From Nocardioides sp. TRM66260-LWL (lineage in GTDB: Bacteria > Actinomycetota > Actinomycetes > Propionibacteriales > Nocardioidaceae), in assembly GCF_020075545.1 (NCBI RefSeq), contig NZ_JAIQZK010000010.1, positions 37,627-101,626 on the forward strand: a DNA stretch of 64,000 nt. Direction: 5' to 3'. The notes under the pieces were generated by a model, which ran no database searches, was not told the DNA's origin, and saw only the letters and a program-made list of their open reading frames with translations. Numbering within the stretch: position 1 is the stretch's first letter; each line of letters begins with the position of its first letter. Below are positions 8,159 to 17,265 of this stretch, in pieces. The translations under genes were made by a program, and so were the position numbers.

Positions 8159-9400
8159 TCAGCGGTGGTAGGCCACCGGCATCGACTTGACGCCGTTGAG
8201 CCAGCCGCTGCGCAGCCGACGCGGCTCGCCGCGCAGCTCGATGCGGACGCCGGCGTCGGCGATCGCGTTGAACATCAGGTCGACCTCGAGCCGGGCGAGG
8301 TTGGCCCCGATGCAGTAGTGGGCGCCGTGACCGCCGAAGGCCTGGTGCGGGTTGGGGTCGCGGGTGATGTCGAAGCGGAAGGGGTCGGCGAAGACGTCCT
8401 CGTCGAAGTTCGCGCTGGCGTACAGCAGCCCGACGCGCTCGCCGGCCGGGATCGCCTGGCCGCCCACGACGACGTCGCGGATCGCGGTGCGCTGGAAGGC
8501 CGTCACGGGGGTGGCCCAGCGGATGATCTCGTCGGTGGCGGTGCGGGGACGCTCGGCGCGGAACAGCTCCCACTGCTCGGGGTTGGTGAGGTAGGCGTGC
8601 ATGCCCCACGTGATCGCGTTGCGGGTGGTCTCGTTGCCGGCCACCGCGAGCAGGATCATGAAGAAGCCGAACTCGTCGTCGGTGAGGCCGCGTCCGTCGA
8701 CGTCCGCGCTGACCAGCTTGGTGACGATGTCGTCCTGCGGGTTGCGGCGACGCTCGTCGGCCAGCGCCATGGAGTAGGCGAGGATCTCGGCGAACGCGAC
8801 CATCTGGTCGCCCTCGACCTCGGGGTCGTCGTAGCTCATCATCTGGTTCGACCAGCTGAACAGCTTGCCGCGGTCCTCCTGCGGGACGCCGAGCAGCTCG
8901 GCGATCGCCTGCAGCGGCAGCTCGGCGGCGACCTCCTCGACGAAGTCGCCCTCGCCCTTCTCGATCGCGGCGGCCACGATCGCCGTCGCCCGCTCCTTGA
9001 GGTTGTCGTGCAGGGCGTTGATCGAGCGCGGCGTGAAGGCGCGCGAGACGATCTGGCGCAGCTTGGTGTGGTCGGGCGCGTCGTGGTTGATCAGCAGGAA
9101 GCCCGAGGCCTCGCGCTCGTCCTTGGTCATGCCCGGCGCGAACCGCATGATCACGCCGCTCTCGCGGGTGGAGAAGTCGGTCTGGTTCTTGGAGACCGCG
9201 GCCACGTCGGCGTGCTTGCTGATCGCCCAGAAGCCGGCGTGGTCGGGGAAGCCGGCCCGCGCGTCCTCGTCCTGCGGGACGAAGGACACCGGCGCCGTGC
9301 GCCGCAGCGCGAGCAGCTCGTCGTGCGGGACCCGCTCGACCATCACGTCGGGGTCGGTGGGGTCGAACGGCGCGACGGGGACGTCGGGGGCGAGGGTCAC
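8159..9400 (-). CDS. Cytochrome P450, CYP125-like steroid side-chain hydroxylase
   Basis: 413 residues from GTG at 9400, with AGGAG six bases upstream. The heme loop is AFGGHGAHYCIGANLAR with Cys at about 363, the I-helix has AGNETTRN, and the C-terminal LRSGWLNGVKSMPVAYH is very close to the CYP125A1 C-terminus as I know it. CYP125 oxidises the terminal methyl of cholesterol or cholestenone to the carboxylate needed for CoA activation. It is divergent from fadA5 across a gap with two KstR boxes, the same pairing as cyp125/fadA5 in M. tuberculosis. This one is the better candidate for the CYP125 ortholog. Confidence 0.92.
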   Translation of the reverse strand: MTLAPDVPVAPFDPTDPDVMVERVPHDELLALRRTAPVSFVPQDEDARAGFPDHAGFWAISKHADVAAVSKNQTDFSTRESGVIMRFAPGMTKDEREASGFLLINHDAPDHTKLRQIVSRAFTPRSINALHDNLKERATAIVAAAIEKGEGDFVEEVAAELPLQAIAELLGVPQEDRGKLFSWSNQMMSYDDPEVEGDQMVAFAEILAYSMALADERRRNPQDDIVTKLVSADVDGRGLTDDEFGFFMILLAVAGNETTRNAITWGMHAYLTNPEQWELFRAERPRTATDEIIRWATPVTAFQRTAIRDVVVGGQAIPAGERVGLLYASANFDEDVFADPFRFDITRDPNPHQAFGGHGAHYCIGANLARLEVDLMFNAIADAGVRIELRGEPRRLRSGWLNGVKSMPVAYHR

Positions 9401-9415
9401 GTGCTCTCCTAGACT

Positions 9416-9429
9416 TGGAACCTGTTCTA
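9416..9429. promoter_or_regulatory. KstR operator upstream of P450 pair
   Basis: TGGAACCTGTTCTA fits TnnAACnnGTTnnA at all fixed positions. It lies 16 bp upstream of the GTG start of the first P450 and probably controls both P450 genes. Confidence 0.8.
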
Positions 9430-9493
9430 GTGATCAGGGTTACATGCCGGGAGTATGCAGGGAAGGGCGATCTCGCGATTCTTGCCCCCGAAT

Positions 9494-9507
9494 GAGAACT
9501 TGTTCTA
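9494..9507. promoter_or_regulatory. KstR operator upstream of fadA5
   Basis: GAGAACTTGTTCTA matches the KstR consensus except for G in place of the first T. It lies 11 bp upstream of the fadA5 ATG. The site at 9416 is 78 bp away, so the divergent promoters seem to have separate operators. Confidence 0.75.
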
Positions 9508-9508
9508 G

Positions 9509-10681
<1,173 letters not shown>

Positions 10682-10697
10682 GGGCGGGCGGGGCGCG

Positions 10698-10781
10698 CAG
10701 TTTCGGCGGCCAACCGCTGAAGCTTCAGCGGTTGGCCGCCAAAACTGTCGGTGGGCGTTCATAGCTACGAACTCCCACCGA
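10698..10781. repeat. Composite hairpin element, left copy
   Basis: Two adjoining inverted repeats. 10698-10747 has 25-bp arms with one mismatch, including a perfect 36-bp palindrome at 10705-10740 centred on AAGCTT. 10748-10781 has arms TCGGTGGG/CCCACCGA around a loop with a weaker internal repeat. Read on the minus strand the element resembles the one at 11853-11935: both contain CACCGACAG or AACCGACAG followed by TTTCGGCGG or TTTTGGCGG. It may also end fadA5 transcription. Confidence 0.75.
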
Positions 10782-10910
10782 AAGCTTCCGTCGCGTCCCA
10801 CCCCCATCAGCAGAAGCCAGGTCTTGCGCACAAGCAGTCCGCGGTCTCAGCGATCCACCGATCGCGGAGGCGGATGGCTACCCCAGGCCCCCGGCGGCGA
10901 GGGTCGACGC

Positions 10911-11846
10911 ATGATCGAGCACCTCTGCGACGAGCACGGGATCTTCCTCCGACGAGACGCGGTACGCGCCGGCATCGACGACCTGGCGCTGCAACGGCGT
11001 CTGCGTACCGGCGAGATCGTCCGCATCCGTCACGGCGTCTACTGCCTAGGACCGCGATGGCGAGAAGCGACCTCCGCCGAGCGCCACCTCGCGTTGAGCC
11101 GCGGCGTCATGCGGCTCTATCCGAACGATGTCTGCCTCTCCCACACCAGCGCCGCCCTCCTCCAGGGCGCGCCGGCGTGGGGCATCGACCTCGACGCCGT
11201 GCACATCACCGACCTCGACCAGACCGGGCAACGTCGCCGGGCGAAGGTCCACCACCATCGCGGCTCGTGTCGTGTCGGCGATCTGACCAGGGTCGACGGC
11301 CACTGGCTCACCGCACCCACCAGAACCGTCCTCGACGTCGCCGGGCTCGTCCCCCGCGATGTCGCCGTCGTGGTCGCCGACGACTTCCTGCGCCGATCTC
11401 TGACGACTTTCCCCGAGTTGCAGGCCGGGCTCGCCCAGCGGACGGACTGGCCGGAGCACCTCAGGGCGTCGACCAGCCTCGGCCTGGCCCGAGTCGGTGC
11501 CGACAGCGTCGGCGAGACCCGGCTCCGCCTCCTCCTCCACGATCTCGGGGTGACGAGCATCGTGCTCCAGCACCCGATCCGTGACGACTCTGGCGATCCC
11601 TTCGCCTTCGTCGATCTGTATCTTCCCGAGCTCGGCGTGCTCGTCGAGTTCGACGGGCGCATCAAGTACACGAACCACCGGCGGCCCGGGGAGTCGATCG
11701 GCGAGTGCGTCCTGCGGGAGAAGCGACGTGAGGACCGCATCCGCGAGGTCAGCGGGCTGCCGGTCCTCCGCGTGACATGGCAGGACCTGGAGGACCCGAT
11801 CGGGCTCCTGCGGCGGATCCACCAGTTGGCTCGCAGGGCGGCATGA
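10911..11846 (+). CDS. AbiEi-antitoxin-like / DUF559 nuclease-fold protein
   Basis: 311 residues from ATG 10911. The N-terminal part (MIEHLCDEHGIFLRRDAVRA, then RIRHGVYCLG) resembles the winged-helix AbiEi antitoxin domain that opens many actinobacterial proteins of about 300 residues. The C-terminal third (VDLYLPELGVLVEFDG, then REKRREDRIREVSGLPVLRV) resembles the Vsr/DUF559 endonuclease-like fold, with D and E in the expected places. No AbiEii-type toxin gene is adjacent, so this is not a complete type IV toxin-antitoxin pair. The gene replaces ddn (Rv3547) of the tuberculosis order and is bracketed by related hairpin elements, which suggests insertion. Function is unknown; nuclease activity is only inferred. 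Confidence 0.75.
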   Translation: MIEHLCDEHGIFLRRDAVRAGIDDLALQRRLRTGEIVRIRHGVYCLGPRWREATSAERHLALSRGVMRLYPNDVCLSHTSAALLQGAPAWGIDLDAVHITDLDQTGQRRRAKVHHHRGSCRVGDLTRVDGHWLTAPTRTVLDVAGLVPRDVAVVVADDFLRRSLTTFPELQAGLAQRTDWPEHLRASTSLGLARVGADSVGETRLRLLLHDLGVTSIVLQHPIRDDSGDPFAFVDLYLPELGVLVEFDGRIKYTNHRRPGESIGECVLREKRREDRIREVSGLPVLRVTWQDLEDPIGLLRRIHQLARRAA

Positions 11847-11852
11847 CGCAAC

Positions 11853-11935
11853 CTGTCGGTGAGCGTACGAAGGTTCGTACACCAACCGACAGTTTCGGCG
11901 GTTGACCGCCGAAACTTCGGCGGTCAGCCGCCGAA
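11853..11935. repeat. Composite hairpin element, right copy
   Basis: Three consecutive inverted repeats: 11853-11892 (CTGTCGGT/ACCGACAG, with inner GTACGAA/TTCGTAC), 11891-11916 (perfect 12-bp arms AGTTTCGGCGGT around TG), and 11916-11935 (TTCGGCGG/CCGCCGAA). It starts 7 bp after the AbiEi-like stop and ends 12 bp before the convergent SDR stop. Together with the inverted related element at 10698 it brackets that gene. It can also serve as a bidirectional terminator. Confidence 0.75.
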
Positions 11936-11946
11936 TCTGGCGCCGC

Positions 11947-12831
11947 TCACGCCCCGTACACCGGCTCGGGAGCGGCAGAGCCGGCGAGCAGCTGGCGCAG
12001 GGCCGGACCGACCTCGGGGGCGGACCAGCGGCGGCCGAGGTCGCGGGAGGCGTCGTGTCGCCAGCCCGACTCGACGGTCACCCGCGAGCCGTCGATCTCG
12101 ATCACGCGTCCGGTCACGTCGCCCGCCTCCTCCGAGGCCAGCCACGCGACGATCGGGGAGTTGTCCTCGGGCACGGCCATGGCGGAGGTGTCGAAGGCGC
12201 CCTCGGTCATGCGGGTGCGGGCGACGGGGGCGATGGCGTTGACCGTGACGCCGTAGCGCCCCATCTCGGCGGCGGCCACGAGGGTGAGGCCCGCGATGCC
12301 GGCCTTCGCGGCGGAGTACGTGGCCTGGCCGATCGAGCCCTGGAGGCCGGCGCCGGAGGAGGTGTTGATCACCCGGGCCGCGCGGGTGCGTCCGGCCTTG
12401 GCCTCGGCGCGCCAGTAGGCGCCGGCGTGACGCAGCGGCGCGAAGTGGCCCTTGAGGTGCACCCGGATGACGGCGTCCCACTCCTCCTCGGAGGTGTTCA
12501 CGAGCATCCGGTCGCGGACGAAGCCCGCGTTGTTGACCAGCACGTCGAGTCCGCCGAAGACGTCGATCGCCTGCTGCACCATCGCCGCGGCCTGCGCGAA
12601 GTCGGCCACGTCCGCGCCGTTGGCGACGGCACGCCCGCCCGCGGCCTCGATCTCGGCGACCACCGCGTCGGCGGGCGACTCCCCCGCGGACTCGCCGGCC
12701 AGCGTCACGCCGTAGTCGTTGACGACGACGGCGGCGCCGTGGCGGGCGAGCTCGAGGGCATGGGCACGACCGATGCCGCGACCGGCTCCGGTGACGATGG
12801 CGACGCGACCGGCGAGCAGCTGGGACGACAT
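11947..12831 (-). CDS. SDR oxidoreductase, Rv3548c-like
   Basis: 294 residues. Classical short-chain dehydrogenase: TGAGRGIG cofactor loop at 14-21, NNAG near 100, and YSAAK active-site Tyr/Lys near 168. An insert (VNDYGVTLAGESAGESPAD) after the second strand and a C-terminal extension of about 35 residues resemble the SDR domains of peroxisomal multifunctional enzyme type 2, which oxidise 3-hydroxyacyl-CoA. It follows a second SDR by 3 bp; both are read away from echA20-ipdABC, as Rv3548c-Rv3549c are. Its probable role is a 3-hydroxyacyl-CoA dehydrogenase step in steroid catabolism; the exact substrate is open. Confidence 0.88.
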   Translation of the reverse strand: MSSQLLAGRVAIVTGAGRGIGRAHALELARHGAAVVVNDYGVTLAGESAGESPADAVVAEIEAAGGRAVANGADVADFAQAAAMVQQAIDVFGGLDVLVNNAGFVRDRMLVNTSEEEWDAVIRVHLKGHFAPLRHAGAYWRAEAKAGRTRAARVINTSSGAGLQGSIGQATYSAAKAGIAGLTLVAAAEMGRYGVTVNAIAPVARTRMTEGAFDTSAMAVPEDNSPIVAWLASEEAGDVTGRVIEIDGSRVTVESGWRHDASRDLGRRWSAPEVGPALRQLLAGSAAPEPVYGA

Positions 12832-12834
12832 GGA

Positions 12835-13617
12835 TCAGCCTTCCTGGGAGGTGGCGGCCGCGAACGTGCGGCCGAGGTGGAGGAACACGGGGGGCTCGCC
12901 GCCGCCGTCGCAGGCGACGCGGGCACCGGAGACGTACGAGGCGAGGTCGCTGGCCAGGAAGGCCACCACCGCCCCGACCTCCTCGGGACGCGCCATGCGC
13001 CCCAGCGGGATGGTCGACTCGATCGCGGCCACCTGGGCGTCGCCGCCGTAGTGGTCGTCGGTGTGCTCGGTGCGGCACAGGCCGACGTCGACCGCGTTGA
13101 CCCGCACGGCCGGGCCCCACTCCATCGCCAGCGAGCGGGTGAGCGAGTCGACGCCGGCCTTGGCCGCGGCGTAGGCGGCGATCGTCGGAGCGGGACGGGA
13201 CGCCGCGATCGAGGAGATGTTGACGATCACGCCGGTCCCCTGACGCTGCATCACGGCGTTGGCGGCCTGCGCGCAGGCCAGCGGCCCGAGCAGGTTCAGC
13301 CCGACGATCCGCTCGTGGAAGCGCGCGGACGCCGTGGCCGCGTCGGTCGCCGGCGCGCCACCTGCGTTGTTGACGAGGACGTCGAGCCGGCCGTGCTCGG
13401 CGACGACCGCGTCGACCAGGGCGGTCACGGCGGCCGGGTCGCGCACGTCGCACAGCCGGTGCGCCGAGCCGGGCACGACGTCGTCGACCTCCGAGCGCGA
13501 GCAGGTGACGACGGTGGCGCCCGCCGCGACCAGCACGGCGGAGATGCCTCGTCCGATGCCGCGCTGGCCACCGGTGACGAGCGCGACGCGACCGGCGAGA
13601 TCCAGGGCGAGCGACAT
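12835..13617 (-). CDS. SDR oxidoreductase, Rv3549c-like
   Basis: 260 residues from the ATG at 13617 (MSLALDLAGRVALVTGG); an upstream TTG would run into the operator. Cofactor loop TGGQRGIG at about 15-22, NNAGG, ISSIAA, YAAAK near 148, and the usual C-terminal YVSGARVACDGG. It opens the two-gene SDR operon opposite echA20, with a KstR2-like box 17 bp upstream. By position it belongs to ring C/D degradation. The substrate has not been defined for its tuberculosis counterpart as far as I know. Confidence 0.88.
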   Translation of the reverse strand: MSLALDLAGRVALVTGGQRGIGRGISAVLVAAGATVVTCSRSEVDDVVPGSAHRLCDVRDPAAVTALVDAVVAEHGRLDVLVNNAGGAPATDAATASARFHERIVGLNLLGPLACAQAANAVMQRQGTGVIVNISSIAASRPAPTIAAYAAAKAGVDSLTRSLAMEWGPAVRVNAVDVGLCRTEHTDDHYGGDAQVAAIESTIPLGRMARPEEVGAVVAFLASDLASYVSGARVACDGGGEPPVFLHLGRTFAAATSQEG

Positions 13618-13633
13618 GCTGACGACCCTACCA

Positions 13634-13647
13634 AGCAAGTGTTAGGT
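13634..13647. promoter_or_regulatory. KstR2-like operator between SDR and echA20 operons
   Basis: AGCAAGTGTTAGGT matches 8 of 10 fixed positions of the published KstR2 motif AnCAAGnnCTTGnT. It sits inside a longer imperfect palindrome (ACCAAG...TTAGGT). It is 16 bp from the SDR start and 8 bp from the echA20 ATG, so it should repress both directions. A nearly identical site is at 23422. Confidence 0.75.
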
Positions 13648-13655
13648 TGGCATCT

Positions 13656-14411
13656 ATGCCGATCACCTCCGAGCTGCGCCCCGATGGCATCCGGGTCGTC
13701 ACCATGGCTCATCCGCCGGTCAACGCCCTGCCCGTGCAGGGCTGGTACGACGTCGCCGCCGCCCTCGACGAGGCCACGGCCGACGCGGCGACGAAGGTCG
13801 TCGTCCTGCGCGCCGAGGGCAAGGGCTTCAACGCCGGCGTCGACATCAAGGAGATGCAGCACACGTCCGGCTTCGAGGCCCTGCTCGGCGCCAACCGCGG
13901 CTGCTACGCGGCCTTCAAGGCGGTCTACGAGTGCGCGGTGCCGGTGGTCGCGGCGGTCAACGGCTTCTGCGTCGGCGGCGGGGTCGGCCTGGTCGGCAAC
14001 GCGGACGTGATCGTCGCCAGCGACGACGCCTACTTCGGCGTGCCCGAGGTCAACCAGGGCGCCCTCGGGGCGGCCACCCACATGGCCCGCCTCGTCCCCC
14101 AGCACCTGATGCGCACCCTCTACTTCACCGCCCGCACGATCCGCGCCGAGCAGCTGGTGCAGTTCGGCTCGGTGCTCGAGGTCGTGCCGCGCGCCGGGCT
14201 GGACGACGCCGCGCTCGCCGTGGCCGGCGAGATCGCCGCCAAGGACGGCCGGGTCATCCGGGCCGCGAAGGCGGCGCTCAACGGCATCGACCCGGTCGAC
14301 GTCAACAGGAGCTACCGGTTCGAGCAGGGCTTCACCTTCGAGCTCAACCTCGCCGGGGTCTCCGACGAGCTGCGCGACGCCTTCGCGGGCACCGCCAAGG
14401 CCCGGGGCTGA
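13656..14411 (+). CDS. echA20: Ring-D hydrolase of the enoyl-CoA hydratase family, EchA20
   Basis: 251 residues from ATG 13656; a TTG nine bases upstream would lie inside the operator and is unlikely. It is a crotonase-fold protein with both oxyanion-hole strands: FNAGVDIKEM near 65 and FCVGGGVGLVGN near 110. EchA20 is the crotonase that hydrolytically opens ring D of the HIEC-CoA intermediate, a carbon-carbon bond cleavage rather than hydration. It leads the echA20-ipdA-ipdB-ipdC operon in the same order as Rv3550-Rv3553. The spacing to ipdA is 14 bp. Confidence 0.88.
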   Translation: MPITSELRPDGIRVVTMAHPPVNALPVQGWYDVAAALDEATADAATKVVVLRAEGKGFNAGVDIKEMQHTSGFEALLGANRGCYAAFKAVYECAVPVVAAVNGFCVGGGVGLVGNADVIVASDDAYFGVPEVNQGALGAATHMARLVPQHLMRTLYFTARTIRAEQLVQFGSVLEVVPRAGLDDAALAVAGEIAAKDGRVIRAAKAALNGIDPVDVNRSYRFEQGFTFELNLAGVSDELRDAFAGTAKARG

Positions 14412-14425
14412 GGGGCGGCGCCGCG

Positions 14426-15316
14426 ATGGGAGCCACGCCCCGCGACAAGCGGATGAGCATCGACGAGGTCGTCGCCGAGCTGCGCGACGGCATGACGATC
14501 GGCATCGGCGGCTGGGGTCCTCGGCGCAAGCCGATGGCGCTGGTGCGCGCGATCCTCCGCTCCGACCTGCGCGACCTCACGATCGTCAGCTGGGGCGGCG
14601 CCGACGTCGGGCTGCTGGTGCGGGCCGGCAAGGTGCGCCGCCTGGTGTACGCGTTCGTGAGCCTCGACTCGATCCCCCTCGAGCCGAGCTTCCAGCGGGC
14701 GCGCCAGCTCGGCACGATCCCCGAGGTCGTCGAGCTGGACGAGGGCATGTTCCAGACCGGCCTGCGCGCCGCGGCCCAGCGGCTGCCGTTCCTGCCGATG
14801 CGCGCCGGCCTGGGCTCGGACGTGCTGGTGAACAACCCCGAGCTCCGTACCGTCACCAGCCCGTACGACGAGGGGTTCGGCCACGAGGAGCTCGTCGCGG
14901 TGCCGGCCCTGCGGCTGGACGTCGCGCTGGTGCACCTCAACCGGGCCGACCGTCACGGCAACGCCGCCTACCTCGGCCCTGACCCCTACTTCGACGACCT
15001 GTTCGCGCTGGCCGCCGATCGCACGTTCCTCAGCGTCGAGCAGATCGTCGACACCGCCGGCCTGACGGTCGACTCCCCCGTGCAGCGTCTGCTGCTGAGC
15101 CGCATGCACGTCGACGGCGTCGTCGAGACCCCGCACGGCGCGCACTTCACCACCTGCACGCCCGACTACGAGCGCGACGAGCGGTTCCAGCGCGCCTACG
15201 CCGCCGCCGCGGGAGGCTCCGACGAGGAGTGGGCCGCCTTCGAGCAGCGCTTCCTGGCCGGGGACGAGACCGACTACCAGGCCGCGGTGCGCGCCTTCCA
15301 CGAGGAGCAGTCGTGA
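14426..15316 (+). CDS. ipdA: COCHEA-CoA hydrolase subunit A, IpdA
   Basis: 296 residues from ATG 14426 (MGATPRDKRMSIDEVVAEL). It belongs to the class I CoA-transferase alpha family: IGIGGWGPRRKPMALVRAI binds the CoA phosphate, followed by VSWGGADVGLLVRAGKV. In steroid degraders the IpdA-IpdB pair is not a transferase but hydrolyses the last ring (ring C) of COCHEA-CoA. The partner ipdB overlaps by 4 nt (GTGA), as expected for a stoichiometric complex. It is controlled with echA20 from the KstR2-like box at 13634. Confidence 0.9.
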   Translation: MGATPRDKRMSIDEVVAELRDGMTIGIGGWGPRRKPMALVRAILRSDLRDLTIVSWGGADVGLLVRAGKVRRLVYAFVSLDSIPLEPSFQRARQLGTIPEVVELDEGMFQTGLRAAAQRLPFLPMRAGLGSDVLVNNPELRTVTSPYDEGFGHEELVAVPALRLDVALVHLNRADRHGNAAYLGPDPYFDDLFALAADRTFLSVEQIVDTAGLTVDSPVQRLLLSRMHVDGVVETPHGAHFTTCTPDYERDERFQRAYAAAAGGSDEEWAAFEQRFLAGDETDYQAAVRAFHEEQS

Positions 15317-16119
15317 CCCAGCCCGACACCCCGACCGCCGACCGGTCCCCCGCCCGCGCCGAGGTCTGCGCGGCCGCCATCGCCGACGCGTTCGCCGAGG
15401 ACGGCGAGATCTTCGCCAGCCCGATGGGGCTGCTGCCGACCCTCGGCGTCCGCCTCGCCCGGCTCACCAGCAACCCCGATCTGGTGATCTCCGACGGCGA
15501 GTCGCTGTTCCTCGCCGGCACCCCGCCGCTGTTCGCGAAGGCCGACGTCGTGGAGGGCTGGATCCCGTTCCGGCGGGTCTTCGACGTGGTGGCCAACGGG
15601 CCGCGTCACGTGATGATGGGCGCCACCCAGATCGACCGCGAGGGCAACCAGAACATCTCCGCGATCGGCCCCTTCGACCGACCCACCCGCCAGCTGCTCG
15701 GCTCGCGCGGCGCGCCCGGCAACACCGTGAACAACCGGACGTCGTACTGGGTGCCGCGCCACTCCCCGCGCGTCTTCGTCGAGCACGTCGACGTCGTGTC
15801 CGGCGTCGGGCCGCGCCGGGCCCGCGAGGCCGGGACCGCCGCGTCGCGGTTCCACGACGTGCACCGCATCGTCACCGACCTCGCCGTCCTCGACCTCGGC
15901 GGTCCGGACGGCACGGTGCGCCTCCGGTCGGTGCACCCGGGCGTGGCCGTCGAGGACGTCGTGGCCGCCACCGGGTTCGCGCTCGCCGTGCCGGACGAGG
16001 TGCCGACGACCCGCGAGCCGTCCGCCGAGGAGCTCGTCCTGATCCGCGAGGTGCTGGACCCGAAGGGCCTGCGCTTCAAGGAGGTCCCCCTGCCCTCGCC
16101 GACCCGGGAGTCCCGATGA
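15313..16119 (+). CDS. ipdB: COCHEA-CoA hydrolase subunit B, IpdB
   Basis: 268 residues from GTG 15313, overlapping the ipdA stop. CoA-transferase beta-subunit family: FASPMGLLPTLGVRLARLTS, then DGESLFLAG and GATQIDREGNQNIS, typical of the glutaconate/IpdB type. With IpdA it forms the ring-C hydrolase that opens the last carbocycle. Its stop overlaps the start of ipdC (ATGA), so three genes are co-translated. No anomalies were seen. Confidence 0.9.
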   Translation: MTQPDTPTADRSPARAEVCAAAIADAFAEDGEIFASPMGLLPTLGVRLARLTSNPDLVISDGESLFLAGTPPLFAKADVVEGWIPFRRVFDVVANGPRHVMMGATQIDREGNQNISAIGPFDRPTRQLLGSRGAPGNTVNNRTSYWVPRHSPRVFVEHVDVVSGVGPRRAREAGTAASRFHDVHRIVTDLAVLDLGGPDGTVRLRSVHPGVAVEDVVAATGFALAVPDEVPTTREPSAEELVLIREVLDPKGLRFKEVPLPSPTRESR

Positions 16120-17189
16120 TCGAGCAGCTCCTCCGCACGCCGTTCACCGACCTCGTCGGGGTGCGGCACCCCATCGTCCAGACCGGCATGGGCTGGGTCT
16201 CCGGCCCGCGGCTGGTCAGCGCGACCGCCCGCGCCGGCGGCCTGGGCATCCTGGCCAGCGCCACGATGTCCTTCGCCGAGCTCGAGCAGGCGATCCTCGA
16301 GGTCAAGGGCCGCATCCCCGACGGCACGCCGTTCGGCGTCAACCTGCGCGCGGACGCCGGCGACGCCGCCGACCGCTGCCGGCTCCTGATCGACCACGGG
16401 GTGAAGGTGGCCTCGTTCGCGCTGGCGCCGAAGCCCGAGCTGATCGCGCGGCTCAAGGAGCACGACGTCGTGGTCATGCCCTCCATCGGCGCGGCCAAGC
16501 ACGCCCGCAAGGTCGCGGCCTGGGGCGCGGACGCGGTGATGGTGCAGGGCGGGGAGGGCGGCGGCCACACCGGGCCGGTGCCCACGACCCTGCTGCTCCC
16601 GACCGTGCTCGACGCCGTCGACATCCCCGTCGTCGCCTCCGGGGGCTTCTTCGACGGCCGCGGCCTGGCCGCCGCGCTGTCGTACGGCGCCGCGGGCGTC
16701 GGCATGGGCACCCGCTTCCTGCTGACCTCGGACTCCGCGGTGCCGCAGGCGGTCAAGGAGCTCTACCTCGGCCACGACCTGACGGGCACGGTCGTCACCG
16801 CCAAGGTCGACGGCATGCCGCACCGGATGCTGCGCACCGCCCTGGTCGAGGAGATCGAGGGCGGCAGCACCCTGCGACGGCTCGCCCCGACGGTGCGCCG
16901 CACCTGGGAGTTCAAGCGCGACAGCGGCATGAGCTGGCCGCAGCTGATCAGCGACGGCCGCGCGATGCGCCGCACCCAGGGCCGGACCCTGGCCCAGATG
17001 ACGCTCGCCGCCAACACCCCGACGATGCTCAAGGCCGGTCTGGTCGAGGGCGACACCGGCGCCGGCGTCCTGGCCAGCGGCCAGGTCGTGGGCGTGATCG
17101 ACGACCTGCCCAGCTGCGAGGAGCTGATCGACCGGATCGTCACCCGCGCCGCCGAGGAGCTCGGACGGGCCCGGTCGTACGTCCTGTGA
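16116..17189 (+). CDS. ipdC: Flavin-dependent oxidoreductase IpdC (nitronate monooxygenase family)
   Basis: 357 residues from ATG 16116. FMN-binding TIM barrel of the nitropropane-dioxygenase/nitronate monooxygenase family: VRHPIVQTGMGWVSGPRLVS at the N-terminus, GGEGGGHTG near 148 and ASGGFFDGRGLAAAL near 172 for flavin phosphate binding. In steroid degraders the homologue Rv3553 (IpdC) acts on CoA-linked HIP metabolites and is thought to reduce or dehydrogenate hydroxylated intermediates; the family name should not be read as the function. It is the last gene of its operon and is followed by a strong hairpin. Confidence 0.87.
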   Translation: MIEQLLRTPFTDLVGVRHPIVQTGMGWVSGPRLVSATARAGGLGILASATMSFAELEQAILEVKGRIPDGTPFGVNLRADAGDAADRCRLLIDHGVKVASFALAPKPELIARLKEHDVVVMPSIGAAKHARKVAAWGADAVMVQGGEGGGHTGPVPTTLLLPTVLDAVDIPVVASGGFFDGRGLAAALSYGAAGVGMGTRFLLTSDSAVPQAVKELYLGHDLTGTVVTAKVDGMPHRMLRTALVEEIEGGSTLRRLAPTVRRTWEFKRDSGMSWPQLISDGRAMRRTQGRTLAQMTLAANTPTMLKAGLVEGDTGAGVLASGQVVGVIDDLPSCEELIDRIVTRAAEELGRARSYVL

Positions 17190-17195
17190 CGGCGA

Positions 17196-17230
17196 CGAGG
17201 CCGCCCGTCCCAGCGGGACGGACGGCCTCG
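17196..17230. terminator. Terminator between ipdC and M4 peptidase
   Basis: 15-bp arms with one mismatch (CGAGGCCGCCCGTCC at 17196-17210; GGACGGACGGCCTCG at 17216-17230) and a 5-nt loop. It starts 6 bp after the ipdC stop and lies between convergent genes, so it probably acts both ways. Confidence 0.75.
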
Positions 17231-17265
17231 TGCGGGAGGGCCTGCGGGGCTGGGCTCAGCCGGGC

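Noticed and set aside
6890..9412. 840-codon open frame on the plus strand across both P450 genes
   Set aside because: It is the antisense shadow of two tandem P450 genes with intact heme motifs; stops are rare only because of GC bias.
10911..11846. Complete type IV toxin-antitoxin pair
   Set aside because: Only an AbiEi-like chain is present; no nucleotidyltransferase-type (AbiEii) gene lies beside it.
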